A stretch of DNA of 64,000 bases from Nitrospira sp. KM1 (GCF_011405515.1 NZ_AP022671.1:2790001-2854000); one strand, 5' to 3'. Counted from the first letter of the stretch, positions 9,327 to 17,807 are shown. The notes: generated by a model not told the origin, from the letters alone. Numbers and translations are program-made.

Positions 9327-10006
9327 CCCGATCCGTCCACATCGCTCCTTCGATCTTGTCCGCTGATTTTGCGCGGCTGGCAGAAGAGGTTGGCGCGGTC
9401 GAACGGGGCGGGGCCGACTTGCTGCACGTCGACGTCATGGACGGCCATTTTGTTCCCAACCTGACCGTGGGCCCTCCAATCGTCGAATCGTTGAGAAAAG
9501 TCACCAAGCTCCCGTTGGACGTGCATCTCATGATTACCAATGCCGATGCGTTCATTGCAGAGTTCGCTTCGGCCGGTGCGGACTACATGACGGTGCACGT
9601 GGAGGCCTGCCCTCATTTGCACCGGACGATCCAAGCCATCAAAGAACATGGCGTGAAGGCAGGGGTGACGCTCAATCCTGCCACCTCTCTGCACACAATC
9701 GAGGAAATTCTTCCCTACGTCGATCTCGTCCTCATCATGTCGGTCAATCCAGGCTTCGGCGGCCAACAGTTCATCGAGTCGTCTCTGCAGAAAATAGCGG
9801 CTGTCCGGCGAATGCTCGACGAGATCCAGAGCTCGGCGCTCTTGGAAGTGGACGGAGGAATTAAAGTCAACAATGCCGCTCAGATCCTGGCCGCCGGTGC
9901 AGAAGTCCTCGTGGCCGGTTCCGCTGTCTTTACGAGCCGTGACTACGGCGCCACGATTGCTGCGTTGCGCGGCGCGGCGCATCCGGCCGCCTCTGCGCAG
10001 CGATAG
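9323..10006 (+). CDS. rpe: Ribulose-phosphate 3-epimerase
   Basis: Interconverts ribulose 5-phosphate and xylulose 5-phosphate in the pentose phosphate or Calvin pathway. The 227-residue TIM barrel shows the family markers MDGHFVPNLTVGP (metal and catalytic Asp), DVHLMI, and MSVNPGFGGQ near residue 145, with the C-terminal phosphate-binding segment DGGIKVNNA. The start overlaps the rsmB stop by four bases (ATGA). The arrangement rsmB-rpe is common in bacteria. pheS begins seven bases downstream. Confidence 0.95.
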   Translation: MTRSVHIAPSILSADFARLAEEVGAVERGGADLLHVDVMDGHFVPNLTVGPPIVESLRKVTKLPLDVHLMITNADAFIAEFASAGADYMTVHVEACPHLHRTIQAIKEHGVKAGVTLNPATSLHTIEEILPYVDLVLIMSVNPGFGGQQFIESSLQKIAAVRRMLDEIQSSALLEVDGGIKVNNAAQILAAGAEVLVAGSAVFTSRDYGATIAALRGAAHPAASAQR

Positions 10007-10013
10007 GCTTTGG

Positions 10014-11582
10014 GTGGATATTTCATTACTCATCGACAGCCTGCATCCTCTCGAAATCCGCGTGCTGACCGCGTTCGGCCAGCGGGTTGTCGCGGCGACG
10101 CTCGACTCGGAACAGCTGGCCGAGGTGACGGGGCTGGAACCATCGCAACTGAGCATGGCCGTCGAATGGCTGCTGGCGAAGTCGCTTCTCGTCATCGACA
10201 AAGAGACGATCACTCCGGTCGTCTCAATCACTCCAATCGGACAACAGTACCTTGATGCCTCCTCCCCGCTCGAACGGGTGCTCGCGGCCGCCCGTCAAGG
10301 AGCCGAAACCGGCCATCGCGTGACGATACAGGCTCTTCAATCTCAGGACGGGCTCGATTCTTCCCTCGTCAGCAAAGCCGTTGGCCGGCTCAAGAAAGAA
10401 GGCGCGCTGCTGATCGTGCAGGGTGGTTGCATCGAATCGACGGGACGGCCAAGCCCCACTGCTGAGCGGCTTCGAAGCCTGTTCCAAGAACTGCGCCACA
10501 GTCCGCGAGAGCTGCAAAGTTTTCCGGAGCCGGAGCGCCACGTCATTGAAGACTATGCAGTCAAGCGAGGTAATGCGAAAGAGCCGTTTCGGATCGACGA
10601 ACGCGTGGCCCGGGTATTCAAGCTTTCGGCCGAAGGCGTCACCGCGTCGGAACACCTGGTTGCACAAGGCGTTGCCGAGGAAGTCTCCCAACTCAGCCCT
10701 GAACTCCTCAAGGACGGAGGCTGGCGCAACAAGCGCTTCAGAAAATACACCATCAGTCTTCGGCCTCCAAGGATCGGAACCGGGAAAAAGCATCCATACC
10801 GAGAGTTTCTCGATTCGGTCAAGACCAAGCTGGTCAGCATGGGCTTCCTCGAAATGCGCGGCTCGCTGGTCGAGACCGAATTCTGGAACATGGACGCCTT
10901 GTTCATGCCGCAGTTTCATCCCGCCCGTGACATTCATGACGTGTACTTCGTCAAAGAGCCGACACATGCCGGGCACATTGCCGAGCCGTTTCTGACTCGC
11001 GTCGGCCAGACGCATCAGAACGGGGGAACCACGACGGGGTCGACCGGATGGGGTTATCCGTTTGATGCCGAGCGGGCGAAGCGGTTGGTCTTGAGAAGCC
11101 AAGGGACGGCCGTTTCTGCGAGGACGTTGGCGGCTACTCCAGCGACGCCGGGGAAATACTTCTCGATCGCGCGCTGTTTCCGTTATGACCAGGTCGACGC
11201 GACGCACGCGACGGACTTTTTCCAGGTGGAGGGCATCGTGCTCGGAGCGGACATTAATTTTCGAACCCTGCTCGGCCTGTTGAATCTCTTCGCTCGCGAG
11301 GTCGCGCAGGCAAGGGAAGTCAAATTCCTTCCCGCGTATTTTCCATTTACCGAGCCGTCCGTGGAACTGCACGTGCGCCATCCCCGACTCGGCTGGATGG
11401 AGTTGGGCGGAGCCGGGCTCTTTAGGCCCGAAGTCACGTTGCCGCTCGGCGTTGGAGTTCCCGTCATAGCGTGGGGGCTGGGGCTCGATCGTATGGCCAT
11501 GGTGGCACTGGGAATTCACGACATTCGCGAGCTTTTCACCGACAATCTGGAATTGATCAGAACCACCAAGGTCCCGCTGTAA
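10014..11582 (+). CDS. pheS: Phenylalanine-tRNA ligase alpha subunit, archaeal type
   Basis: Charges tRNA-Phe together with PheT. It has 522 residues, against about 340 for the usual bacterial alpha subunit. The first 170 or so residues form winged-helix-like modules, as in archaeal and eukaryotic cytosolic enzymes. The class II catalytic domain follows, with TGSTGWGYPFDAERAKRLVL and TAVSAR (archaeal-style), motif 2 ARCFRYDQVDATHATDFFQ and motif 3 AWGLGLDRMAM. I place the start at the GTG of 10014, seven bases after rpe, because the reading frame otherwise overlaps rpe by over 130 bases; the ribosome binding site is weak. It lies beside, but opposite to, the infC-rpmI-rplT cluster. Confidence 0.9.
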   Translation: MDISLLIDSLHPLEIRVLTAFGQRVVAATLDSEQLAEVTGLEPSQLSMAVEWLLAKSLLVIDKETITPVVSITPIGQQYLDASSPLERVLAAARQGAETGHRVTIQALQSQDGLDSSLVSKAVGRLKKEGALLIVQGGCIESTGRPSPTAERLRSLFQELRHSPRELQSFPEPERHVIEDYAVKRGNAKEPFRIDERVARVFKLSAEGVTASEHLVAQGVAEEVSQLSPELLKDGGWRNKRFRKYTISLRPPRIGTGKKHPYREFLDSVKTKLVSMGFLEMRGSLVETEFWNMDALFMPQFHPARDIHDVYFVKEPTHAGHIAEPFLTRVGQTHQNGGTTTGSTGWGYPFDAERAKRLVLRSQGTAVSARTLAATPATPGKYFSIARCFRYDQVDATHATDFFQVEGIVLGADINFRTLLGLLNLFAREVAQAREVKFLPAYFPFTEPSVELHVRHPRLGWMELGGAGLFRPEVTLPLGVGVPVIAWGLGLDRMAMVALGIHDIRELFTDNLELIRTTKVPL

Positions 11583-11601
11583 TGTAGATCGGACTACCGG
11601 C

Positions 11602-13326
11602 ATGCCCACTATTTCCATCTTTAAGCACGATTTTGAATCGCTGATCTTCGGCTACAGCCACTCACGGAAGACCATGGCCTTGGATCAGATCGAAGAGTGG
11701 CTGATGCTCGTGAAAGGGGAGTTAAAGGGACACAATGCGGAGACCGGTGAACTCCGCATTGAGCTCCAGGACAGCAACCGGCCGGACTTGTGGTGCTGCG
11801 AAGGCATCGCCAGGCAGATCCGGACCAAGCAGAAGGGCCGTCCCGGTCCGTATCCGTTCCTGAAGCGAAGGACTTCCGTTTCACGGAAGATACACGTGGC
11901 GGCGGGCCTGCGAACTGTCAGGCCGTTTATCGCCGCGTGCACCGCCAAGGGCTATCGTGTTACTGCCGAGGGGCTGGCTCAGCTCATTCAGACTCAGGAA
12001 AAACTCGCCGATATCTTCGGCCGGAAACGAAAGACTCTGTCGATCGGGCTGTATCGGCTCGCGAACATTCGCTTTCCTGTGACCTATACCTTGGTCAATC
12101 CGGATCAGGCCCGGTTTACTCCGCTGGGCATGGAAACCGTCATGACGCTGTCAGAAATTCTGATGGTGCATCCCAAGGGAATCGAGCACGGGCACATCCT
12201 GCAAGGACATGACCGCGTCCCGCTCCTTCACGATGCCAACGAGCAGGCATTGTCGTTTCCGCCGATCATCAACAGCCGCGAGATCGGGGAAATTCAGGTC
12301 GGCGACGAAGAACTGTTCGTGGAAGTCACGGGGATGGATTTGCCGATGGTCATGCTCACGCTCAATATCCTTGCGGCCAACCTGTCGGATCGAGGAGCCG
12401 CGATCGAGCCGGTCGAGATTCGGTATCCCTCTAAAACGGCCGTGGGGAAATCCGTACTGACGCCGCAAGATCTCGGGCGTCCTCTGGTGCTTCCGGTGAA
12501 AACAATCGAGCAATCGCTCGGGCAACCGCTCGGTGGTCCTGCCGTCAAGAAGGCGCTGGAAGTATACGGCTACGATGTGCAGGTCCGAAATGGAAAAGTA
12601 AAGGCGAAGTTGCCGCCGTTCCGCCAGGATTTGCTCCACGCCATGGACGTCGTGGAGGACGTGGCGATCAGCCGAGGGTATGCCGACTTTCTCCCCGTCA
12701 TGCCGTCCCAGTTCACCGTTGGTGGCCTCTCGCAGATCGAACAGCTGTCCGATCGATCCCGTGAGCTGATGGTTGGGATGGGCTTTCAGGAAATCATTTC
12801 TAATATTTTGGGATCGCCCAATGCCTATCGGGATTCTATGCGACTCGCAGGGACGGAATGGGGACGAATGGTGGAGGTCGATAATACGATGTCCATCAGC
12901 TTCTCCTGCTTGCGCCAATGGATGATCCCATCTCTTCTCAGAGTTGAGGCGGCCTCCAACAGAGCCTTCTATCCGCATCGCATGTTCGAAAGCGGGGAGG
13001 TGGCGATACCGGACGATTCACATGAGGTGGGGTCAGTCACGGCAACAGTGCTGGGGGCGGTCATGGCGCATGCTGCGGCGCATTTCTCCGAGATTCACTC
13101 CTGTTTGGATACCCTGCTCTATCATCTTGATCGGCCGTATACGCTCCAGCCGTTGGCGCACCCGTCGTTTCTCGATGGACGGGCGGGAAGAATTCTCTTG
13201 GAGGAGATGCCCGTTGGTCTGATAGGAGAATTACATCCCGAGGTGTTGGAACGTTGGCAGATCGGGGTGCCCGTCGTGGCGTTCGAGATCAATCTATCCC
13301 GGCTGCTTTCAGCCGCAGGGCGATGA
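11602..13326 (+). CDS. pheT: Phenylalanine-tRNA ligase beta subunit, archaeal type
   Basis: The partner of PheS: it carries the B3/B4 editing domain and the catalytically inert class II-like fold. At 574 residues it has the archaeal/eukaryotic length, not the nearly 800 residues of bacterial beta subunits; it lacks the N-terminal EMAP-like tRNA-binding domain and the C-terminal anticodon-binding fold. The opening MPTISIFKHDFESLI followed by ELQDSNRPDLW (archaeal enzymes have a similar D-x-NRPDLL) supports the type, and the B5-like region is near 270-350. The gene starts 19 bases after pheS, so the two are cotranscribed. Transcription ends at a strong hairpin overlapping its stop codon. Confidence 0.9.
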   Translation: MPTISIFKHDFESLIFGYSHSRKTMALDQIEEWLMLVKGELKGHNAETGELRIELQDSNRPDLWCCEGIARQIRTKQKGRPGPYPFLKRRTSVSRKIHVAAGLRTVRPFIAACTAKGYRVTAEGLAQLIQTQEKLADIFGRKRKTLSIGLYRLANIRFPVTYTLVNPDQARFTPLGMETVMTLSEILMVHPKGIEHGHILQGHDRVPLLHDANEQALSFPPIINSREIGEIQVGDEELFVEVTGMDLPMVMLTLNILAANLSDRGAAIEPVEIRYPSKTAVGKSVLTPQDLGRPLVLPVKTIEQSLGQPLGGPAVKKALEVYGYDVQVRNGKVKAKLPPFRQDLLHAMDVVEDVAISRGYADFLPVMPSQFTVGGLSQIEQLSDRSRELMVGMGFQEIISNILGSPNAYRDSMRLAGTEWGRMVEVDNTMSISFSCLRQWMIPSLLRVEAASNRAFYPHRMFESGEVAIPDDSHEVGSVTATVLGAVMAHAAAHFSEIHSCLDTLLYHLDRPYTLQPLAHPSFLDGRAGRILLEEMPVGLIGELHPEVLERWQIGVPVVAFEINLSRLLSAAGR

Positions 13327-13358
13327 CGGAGAGCGGTCGAACCGTCGCTCCGTCATCG
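13321..13358. terminator. Hairpin between convergent pheT and rplT
   Basis: CGATGACGGAG (13321-13331) pairs perfectly with CTCCGTCATCG (13348-13358), and a further four pairs form inside. It includes the pheT stop codon and lies between genes that meet tail to tail, so it could end transcription from both sides. There is no T-run on either side, so factor-independent termination is not assured. Confidence 0.5.
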
Positions 13359-13393
13359 TGGATCCCGAATCGTGCAGCAGTGTTCCGTGCGAA

Positions 13394-13762
13394 CTACGCG
13401 GAGGCGGGAGTCAGGTGCTGCTTGGCTAAGCCGACAAGTTGTTCGAATCCCGGAGCATCCTTGATCGCCATGTCGGACAACACTTTCCTGTCGAGCAGGA
13501 CATTGGCCTTTTTCAACGCGTTGATGAACCGGCCGTAAGTCAGTCCGTGTGCTCTGGTCGCCGCGCTGATCCGTGCAATCCACAATTGCCGGAATTCCCG
13601 CTTACGATTCTTCCGTCCCGTGTACGCGTACTGTTGACCCTTGTCGACCGACTCCGTGGCTGATCGGAACAGACGGCTTTTTGCTCCGTACTGTCCCTTA
13701 GCCAGCTTCAGCCTCTTCTTACGTCTGGCCCGTGTTTTAGGTCCGCCTTTTGCGCGTGGCAT
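13394..13762 (-). CDS. rplT: 50S ribosomal protein L20
   Basis: L20 binds 23S rRNA early in large-subunit assembly and in many bacteria represses its own operon. The 122 residues show the basic N-terminal extension (MPRAKGGPKTRARRKKRLKL) and the globular domain with RKRREFRQLWI-like order (here KNRKREFRQLWIARISAA) and GLTYGRFINAL. The length is typical. It is the last gene of the thrS-infC-rpmI-rplT run and lies 49 bases after rpmI. The usual downstream bacterial pheST is absent on this strand. Confidence 0.97.
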   Translation of the reverse strand: MPRAKGGPKTRARRKKRLKLAKGQYGAKSRLFRSATESVDKGQQYAYTGRKNRKREFRQLWIARISAATRAHGLTYGRFINALKKANVLLDRKVLSDMAIKDAPGFEQLVGLAKQHLTPASA

Positions 13763-13811
13763 GACTCGTACTCCTTGTTAAGGACTGTCCCCAGTGAAAT
13801 GCATTGACCGC

Positions 13812-14006
13812 TTAGGCGTACGGTAACAACCGGCCCAAGGCGGCGGTTTTCGTGCTATCGACCACGACCGAGCCGCTCAAGCGCCGTTTACGCTCCCGGT
13901 TCTTGCTCGTGAGGATATGCCGTTTGCCGGCCTTCTTGCGTAAAAACTTTCCGGTTCCCGTTTTATGAAACCGCTTGCTCGCTCCGCTGTGGGACTTCAT
14001 TTTCAT
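13812..14006 (-). CDS. rpmI: 50S ribosomal protein L35
   Basis: A small, very basic large-subunit protein of 64 residues with the typical [20 protein letters not shown] opening and [14 protein letters not shown] core. It lies between infC and rplT in the conserved translational operon and has the normal length. Confidence 0.96.
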   Translation of the reverse strand: MKMKSHSGASKRFHKTGTGKFLRKKAGKRHILTSKNRERKRRLSGSVVVDSTKTAALGRLLPYA

Positions 14007-14045
14007 GGTCTACATTCCTTTGGTTAACGGTCAGGTCGGCACGGA

Positions 14046-14555
14046 TTAATTTTTGGGGGCGACGATCATGATGAGGCTGCGGCCTTCCATGCGGGGGGCG
14101 TATTCGATGGTACCCGTTTCCGAGAGCTCCTGAATGACGGCATTCATGACGGTGCGCCCCATCTCCTGATTGGCCATTTCACGGCCGCGATAGGTGAGCG
14201 TGACCTTCGTCTTATTCCCTTCTTCCAAAAACCCTTTGATCTGACGGACTTTGATTTCCAAATCGTGCTTGTCGGTACGCGGTCGGAGCTTGATCTCCTT
14301 GACCTGCGTGGATTTCTGGTGCCGTCGGCTTTGATGGTCCTTCTTGCTCAGCTCATACTTGTATTTTCCGTAGTCCATGATGCGACACACGGGTGGAACC
14401 GATGTGGGTGCAACCTCGACCAGGTCGTACCCATTCTCCTGCGCCTGCCTGAACGCCTCCGGTGTAGGAAGAATTCCAAGCTGTTCACCTTCTGCCCCGA
14501 TGACTCGGACTTCACGAACACGGATTTCGCGGTTCACGCGTAGTTTGGGGACGAT
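14046..14555 (-). CDS. infC: Translation initiation factor IF-3, probable AUC start
   Basis: IF-3 binds the 30S subunit and rejects wrong start codons and elongator tRNAs. From an ATC at 14555-14553 the product has 169 residues: basic N-terminus (VPKLRVNREIRVREVRVIG), N-domain to about 75, linker helix, and C-domain with GKYKYELSKK and LRPRTDKHD. I prefer the ATC because GAGAGGTGG sits at the right distance upstream, whereas the in-frame GTG six codons later (14537) has no ribosome binding site and would cut into the conserved LRVN-E-IR segment. A rare AUU/AUC-type start is the known basis of IF-3 autoregulation in other bacteria. thrS ends 10 bases upstream, so the genes are coupled. Confidence 0.93.
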   Translation of the reverse strand: MVPKLRVNREIRVREVRVIGAEGEQLGILPTPEAFRQAQENGYDLVEVAPTSVPPVCRIMDYGKYKYELSKKDHQSRRHQKSTQVKEIKLRPRTDKHDLEIKVRQIKGFLEEGNKTKVTLTYRGREMANQEMGRTVMNAVIQELSETGTIEYAPRMEGRSLIMIVAPKN

Positions 14556-14565
14556 AGGCCACCTC

Positions 14566-16500
14566 TCATGATGTGGGTGAATGTTGCTGTGTGGATCGAT
14601 TCGCTTCAGCTCTCAACAAGTCGAGGGCTCCGGCAATCGTCATGGTTCCGAGATTGGCGCCGCTGCGCCCGCGGACGGAAAGGCTCCGGCTCTGAACTTC
14701 GCGGTCGCCGACGACGAACATAAATGGAATCTTCGCCTTTTCCGCCTCTCGAATCTTCAGACCGATCTTCTCGTTGCGGAGGTCGGCTTCGACTCGCAAG
14801 CCGGCGGCCTTCATCTCGGCGACGACCGTACCGACGAACTCACGTTGCTGATCCGTGATCGACATGACAATGGCCTGGACCGGTGCGAGCCAGACGGGAA
14901 ACGCACCCCCGTAATGCTCGATCAAGATGCCGAAAAATCGCTCGATCGAACCCATAAGCGCCCGATGGATCATGATCGGCTGGTGAGGCTTTCCGTCTTC
15001 GCCGATGTACCGAAGTTCAAACCGCTCAGGATTGTTGAAGTCGATCTGAATGGTCGAGCACTGCCACGATCGTCCCAGGGCGTCCTTGATCTTGATGTCG
15101 ATTTTCGGGCCGTAAAAGGCCCCGCCCCCCGGGTCCAGATGAAAAGCGATCTCTCGTCCCTTGAGCGCCGCTTCAAGCGCGCTGGTAGCCAAAGTCCAAT
15201 GCTCGTCGGCGCCGACCGATTCCTTGGGTCTCGTAGACAGGAACACTTCGAACTCGTTGAACCCGAAGGTCCGCAGAATAAAGAACGTGAAATCCAGTAC
15301 GCGACTGACTTCGGTTTCAATTTGATCAGGCCGGCAAAACAGATGGGCGTCGTCCTGCGTGAAGCCTCGGACACGAAGCAGTCCGTGAAGCACACCCGTC
15401 CGTTCGTATCGGTAGACGGTTCCCAACTCACCGTAGCGGATGGGCAGGTCGCGATAACTGCGGAGGTGTGATTTATAGATCATGATGTGATAAGGGCAAT
15501 TCATCGGCTTCAACTGATACTCGCTGCCCTCAAGCTTCATGGACGCGAACATGTTTTCGCGGTAGTAGTCCACGTGACCGCTGGTTTTCCACAGATCCAG
15601 GCGCGCCACATGGGGCGAATACACCAGTTCGTATCCATCCTTGAGGTGCTGTTCACGCCAAAAATTCTCAATAAGCAACCGGATCGCAGCGCCCTTGGGA
15701 TGCCATAGGACCAAGCCCGGTCCGATTTCGTCTTGAACGGAAATCAGGTCCAGCTCCTTGCCGACCTTGCGGTGATCGCGCCGTTTGATCTCCTCCAGCC
15801 GGGCCATATGCGCATCGAGCTCGGTCTTGGTAGGAAACGACGTGCCATAGATCCGTTGCAGCATTGGATTGCGCTCGTCGCCACGCCAATAGGCACCGGC
15901 CGTCGTCAGAAGCTTGAAAGCCCCGATATGGCCTGTCGAGGGAAGGTGCGGACCGCGGCAGAGGTCGACGAAATCTCCCTGGGTGTAGGCTGAGATGGGT
16001 TCATGATCAGGGAAGCCTTTGATGAGTTCGACTTTGTAGTGTTCGCCCCGGGATTGAAAGAAGTCGATCGCTTCTTGTTTGGAAAATTCACGTCTGGAGA
16101 TCGGAAGCTTGCGCTTGGCGATCTCCAAGGCCCGGGCTTCGATCTTTTCCAAATCTTCAGGTGTGAACGGACGATCGAACGCGAAGTCGTAATAGAAGCT
16201 ATCTTCAAGCGCGGGACCGATGGTCAATTGGGCGTTTGGAAACAGTTCCTTGACTGCCTGAGCCATGAGGTGGGTGCTGCTGTGACGATAGACTTCACGG
16301 CCCTCGACACTGTTAAAATGTAGCGGGTCTATAACGGAATCGGCGGTCAGGACGGCGGACAGATCAGTCGGTTGACCGTTGACATTCGCGGCCAGAAGAT
16401 CCGAACCGACTGGGACGCCAGCCAGTGCGAGGGCCTGCGCGACCGTCTGGCCGCTGGGAACATCAAGGACCGCCCCGTTTTTAAAAGTCACTTTAGGCAC
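14566..16500 (-). CDS. thrS: Threonine-tRNA ligase
   Basis: Charges tRNA-Thr and edits Ser-tRNA(Thr). The 644 residues carry all the bacterial domains: TGS (about 1-62), the editing domain with HSSTHLMAQ near 73-81 and further His/Cys around 180-190, the zinc-dependent class II core with MNCPYH (zinc Cys), GTVYRYERTGVLHGLLRVRG (motif 2) and a motif 3 region, and the C-terminal anticodon-binding domain from about 540. The start is GTG at 16500 with GGAAAG upstream. It is the promoter-proximal gene of the thrS-infC-rpmI-rplT operon. Confidence 0.96.
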   Translation of the reverse strand: MPKVTFKNGAVLDVPSGQTVAQALALAGVPVGSDLLAANVNGQPTDLSAVLTADSVIDPLHFNSVEGREVYRHSSTHLMAQAVKELFPNAQLTIGPALEDSFYYDFAFDRPFTPEDLEKIEARALEIAKRKLPISRREFSKQEAIDFFQSRGEHYKVELIKGFPDHEPISAYTQGDFVDLCRGPHLPSTGHIGAFKLLTTAGAYWRGDERNPMLQRIYGTSFPTKTELDAHMARLEEIKRRDHRKVGKELDLISVQDEIGPGLVLWHPKGAAIRLLIENFWREQHLKDGYELVYSPHVARLDLWKTSGHVDYYRENMFASMKLEGSEYQLKPMNCPYHIMIYKSHLRSYRDLPIRYGELGTVYRYERTGVLHGLLRVRGFTQDDAHLFCRPDQIETEVSRVLDFTFFILRTFGFNEFEVFLSTRPKESVGADEHWTLATSALEAALKGREIAFHLDPGGGAFYGPKIDIKIKDALGRSWQCSTIQIDFNNPERFELRYIGEDGKPHQPIMIHRALMGSIERFFGILIEHYGGAFPVWLAPVQAIVMSITDQQREFVGTVVAEMKAAGLRVEADLRNEKIGLKIREAEKAKIPFMFVVGDREVQSRSLSVRGRSGANLGTMTIAGALDLLRAEANRSTQQHSPTS

Positions 16501-16582
16501 GAATTTTTACTTTCCGGTCTATTGCGCTGATGGAACGTGGCTTGGTGTATCAGAAACTAAAAACTAGGTATCCAGGGTGGAT

Positions 16583-16629
16583 GCAAAAATACGAAAGGCA
16601 CCCCCACCGCCCGCAGCGATCAGGTGCCT
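16583..16629 (-). terminator. Terminator after tRNA-Val
   Basis: On the minus strand AGGCACC (16629-16623) pairs with GGTGCCT (16602-16596) around a 20-base GC-rich loop, followed by TTCGTATTTTTGC. It lies directly after the 3' end of tRNA-Val and separates it from thrS. Confidence 0.6.
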
Positions 16630-16637
16630 CGGCTAGA

Positions 16638-16712
16638 TGGTAGGCGCGGACGGTCTTGAACCGTCGACCTCTACCGTGTCAAGGTAGCGCTCTCCCCCTG
16701 AGCTACGCGCCT
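16638..16712 (-). tRNA. tRNA-Val (GAC)
   Basis: A complete 75-nt cloverleaf with an encoded CCA (16638-16640). The acceptor stem AGGCGCG/CGCGCCT has seven perfect pairs, and the anticodon stem CTACC/GGTAG encloses TTGACAC, giving anticodon GAC. Confidence 0.95.
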
Positions 16713-16727
16713 ATCGTCCGAACGGGC

Positions 16728-16757
16728 ATGCTAATATAGGCCCGCACAAGGTGTCAA
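16728..16757 (-). promoter_or_regulatory. Promoter of tRNA-Val
   Basis: On the minus strand TTGACA (16757-16752) and TAGCAT (16733-16728) are 18 bases apart, and the -10 ends 15 bases before the tRNA. The intervening TATATTAG begins exactly 14 bases after TTGAC, as in the tRNA-fMet, mrp and yebC promoters. Confidence 0.65.
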
Positions 16758-16759
16758 GA

Positions 16760-16804
16760 AACACAAAAGAGAAGGAGCACCTTCGCCAATGCGGGCGAAG
16801 GTGC
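16760..16804 (-). terminator. Rho-independent terminator of the HU gene
   Basis: On the minus strand the arms GCACCTTCGCC (16804-16794) and GGCGAAGGTGC (16787-16777) pair perfectly over 11 bases with a six-base loop, then TCCTTCTCTTTTGTGTTTC follows. It lies 45 bases after the HU stop codon. Confidence 0.8.
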
Positions 16805-16848
16805 CGCCTCCTCTCTTGCTAACAGCAACGAAGTCCGGTCGTATGGTC

Positions 16849-17121
16849 TTATCGAACCGCCGACTTCAGCACTTTCCCGGCCGAGAATTTTGGAACCTTG
16901 GCAGCCGGAATCTTGAGCGCTTCGCCTGTCCGAGGATTCCGACCCATCCGGGCCTTTCTCTTGGAGATCGTAAACGTGCCGAAGTTGACCAGAGAGACAC
17001 GCTGTCCCTTCTTGAGCGACGAGGTCACCGCTCCTGTAAAAGCCTGGAGCGCATTCCCTGCAGCCACCTTCGTAATTCCGGCGGAGGCAGCCATCTTCGC
17101 GATCAGTTCTTCTTTCGTCAT
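16849..17121 (-). CDS. hup: HU-family nucleoid protein
   Basis: A dimeric DNA-bending protein of the nucleoid. The 90 residues match HU throughout: MTKEELIAKMA start, the VNFGTFTISKRKARMGRNPRTGE stretch of the beta-arm (residues about 46-66) and the C-terminal KIPAAKVPKFSAGK. The GGAGGAGG-like run just upstream (AAAGGAGGAGGAAAG) is a very strong ribosome binding site, in keeping with an abundant protein. It is transcribed alone, with its own terminator. Confidence 0.95.
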   Translation of the reverse strand: MTKEELIAKMAASAGITKVAAGNALQAFTGAVTSSLKKGQRVSLVNFGTFTISKRKARMGRNPRTGEALKIPAAKVPKFSAGKVLKSAVR

Positions 17122-17213
17122 TATCTTTCCTCCTCCTTTTATTTATAATGTGTGGGTTGATGCACCCGCCAACTTCCGATTCCTGCGCCGGTTTGAATGT
17201 GTTCGGTAAATTA

Positions 17214-17807
17214 TCAGGCCTCGCCAACCGCACGGCCCCGCTTCACAGGGATATGCAGATCATGAATTTTCTTGCGAAGAGTGTTCCGGTTGAGTCCGAG
17301 CAACTCGGCGGCCTGGATTTGATTGCCCTTTGTTTCCTGCAAGGCGCGAGTGATCAAAGGCCGTTCAATGGCCGAAATCAGGATTGGATGTAGATTACGG
17401 CCGGATCCATTCCGCATCCCTTTGACGAAGTCTCCCATTTTTGATTCCAAATATTCCTCCAGAGAGGAAGGGGCGCTGCCGTTCAACGCCGTGCCTTTAT
17501 CCCGTCCCATGCCCTGCATGAATTTTGACGCGCGTTTCAGAACGGACCTCGGGCCTGTCACCACCAAGGTCTGTGAGACGTCGATAGAAGGGGGAAGGCC
17601 GGGAGTTTGACCATGGATACCAGGCTTAGATTCGATAATGACGGCATCGTAGCTGCGCTTTGCGGCCTCGCGCGGAAGCGCACCCGCATCTTTTGCCACA
17701 GTCAAGTAGGCGTCCTTGAATGCATGCTTGAACTGATGCTGGATGTCTGCGTCGCCGCTCAGCAACAGAATACTGAACGAAGAAGAGAGTGTCATGAAGG
17801 TTGTCAC
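17214..17807 (-). CDS. Fis-type DNA-binding protein with degenerate N-terminal domain
   Basis: 197 residues. The C-terminal 45 (about 148-190) form a Fis/NtrC-type helix-turn-helix: ITRALQETKGNQIQAAELLG followed by LNRNTLRKKIHDL. The N-terminal half starts like a receiver domain (FSILLLSGDADIQHQFKHAF, then DAVIIES) but has lost the clear acidic triad and the phosphoacceptor site, and there is no AAA+ domain, so it is not a standard sigma-54 activator. It resembles stand-alone regulators left after loss of the central ATPase. It is transcribed away from the sulfur operon; the 349-base gap between them holds the operon promoter. Target genes are unknown. Confidence 0.7.
   Translation of the reverse strand: MTTFMTLSSSFSILLLSGDADIQHQFKHAFKDAYLTVAKDAGALPREAAKRSYDAVIIESKPGIHGQTPGLPPSIDVSQTLVVTGPRSVLKRASKFMQGMGRDKGTALNGSAPSSLEEYLESKMGDFVKGMRNGSGRNLHPILISAIERPLITRALQETKGNQIQAAELLGLNRNTLRKKIHDLHIPVKRGRAVGEA

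Noticed and set aside
9230-10231. 333-codon minus-strand frame over rpe
   Set aside because: Antisense to rpe and neighbouring genes, no motif and no ribosome binding site.
10224-11618. 464-codon minus-strand frame over pheS
   Set aside because: Antisense shadow of a certain gene; His/Arg-rich translation without domain features.
14535-14537. GTG as infC start
   Set aside because: It lacks a Shine-Dalgarno sequence and removes conserved N-terminal residues; the upstream ATC has both in its favour.
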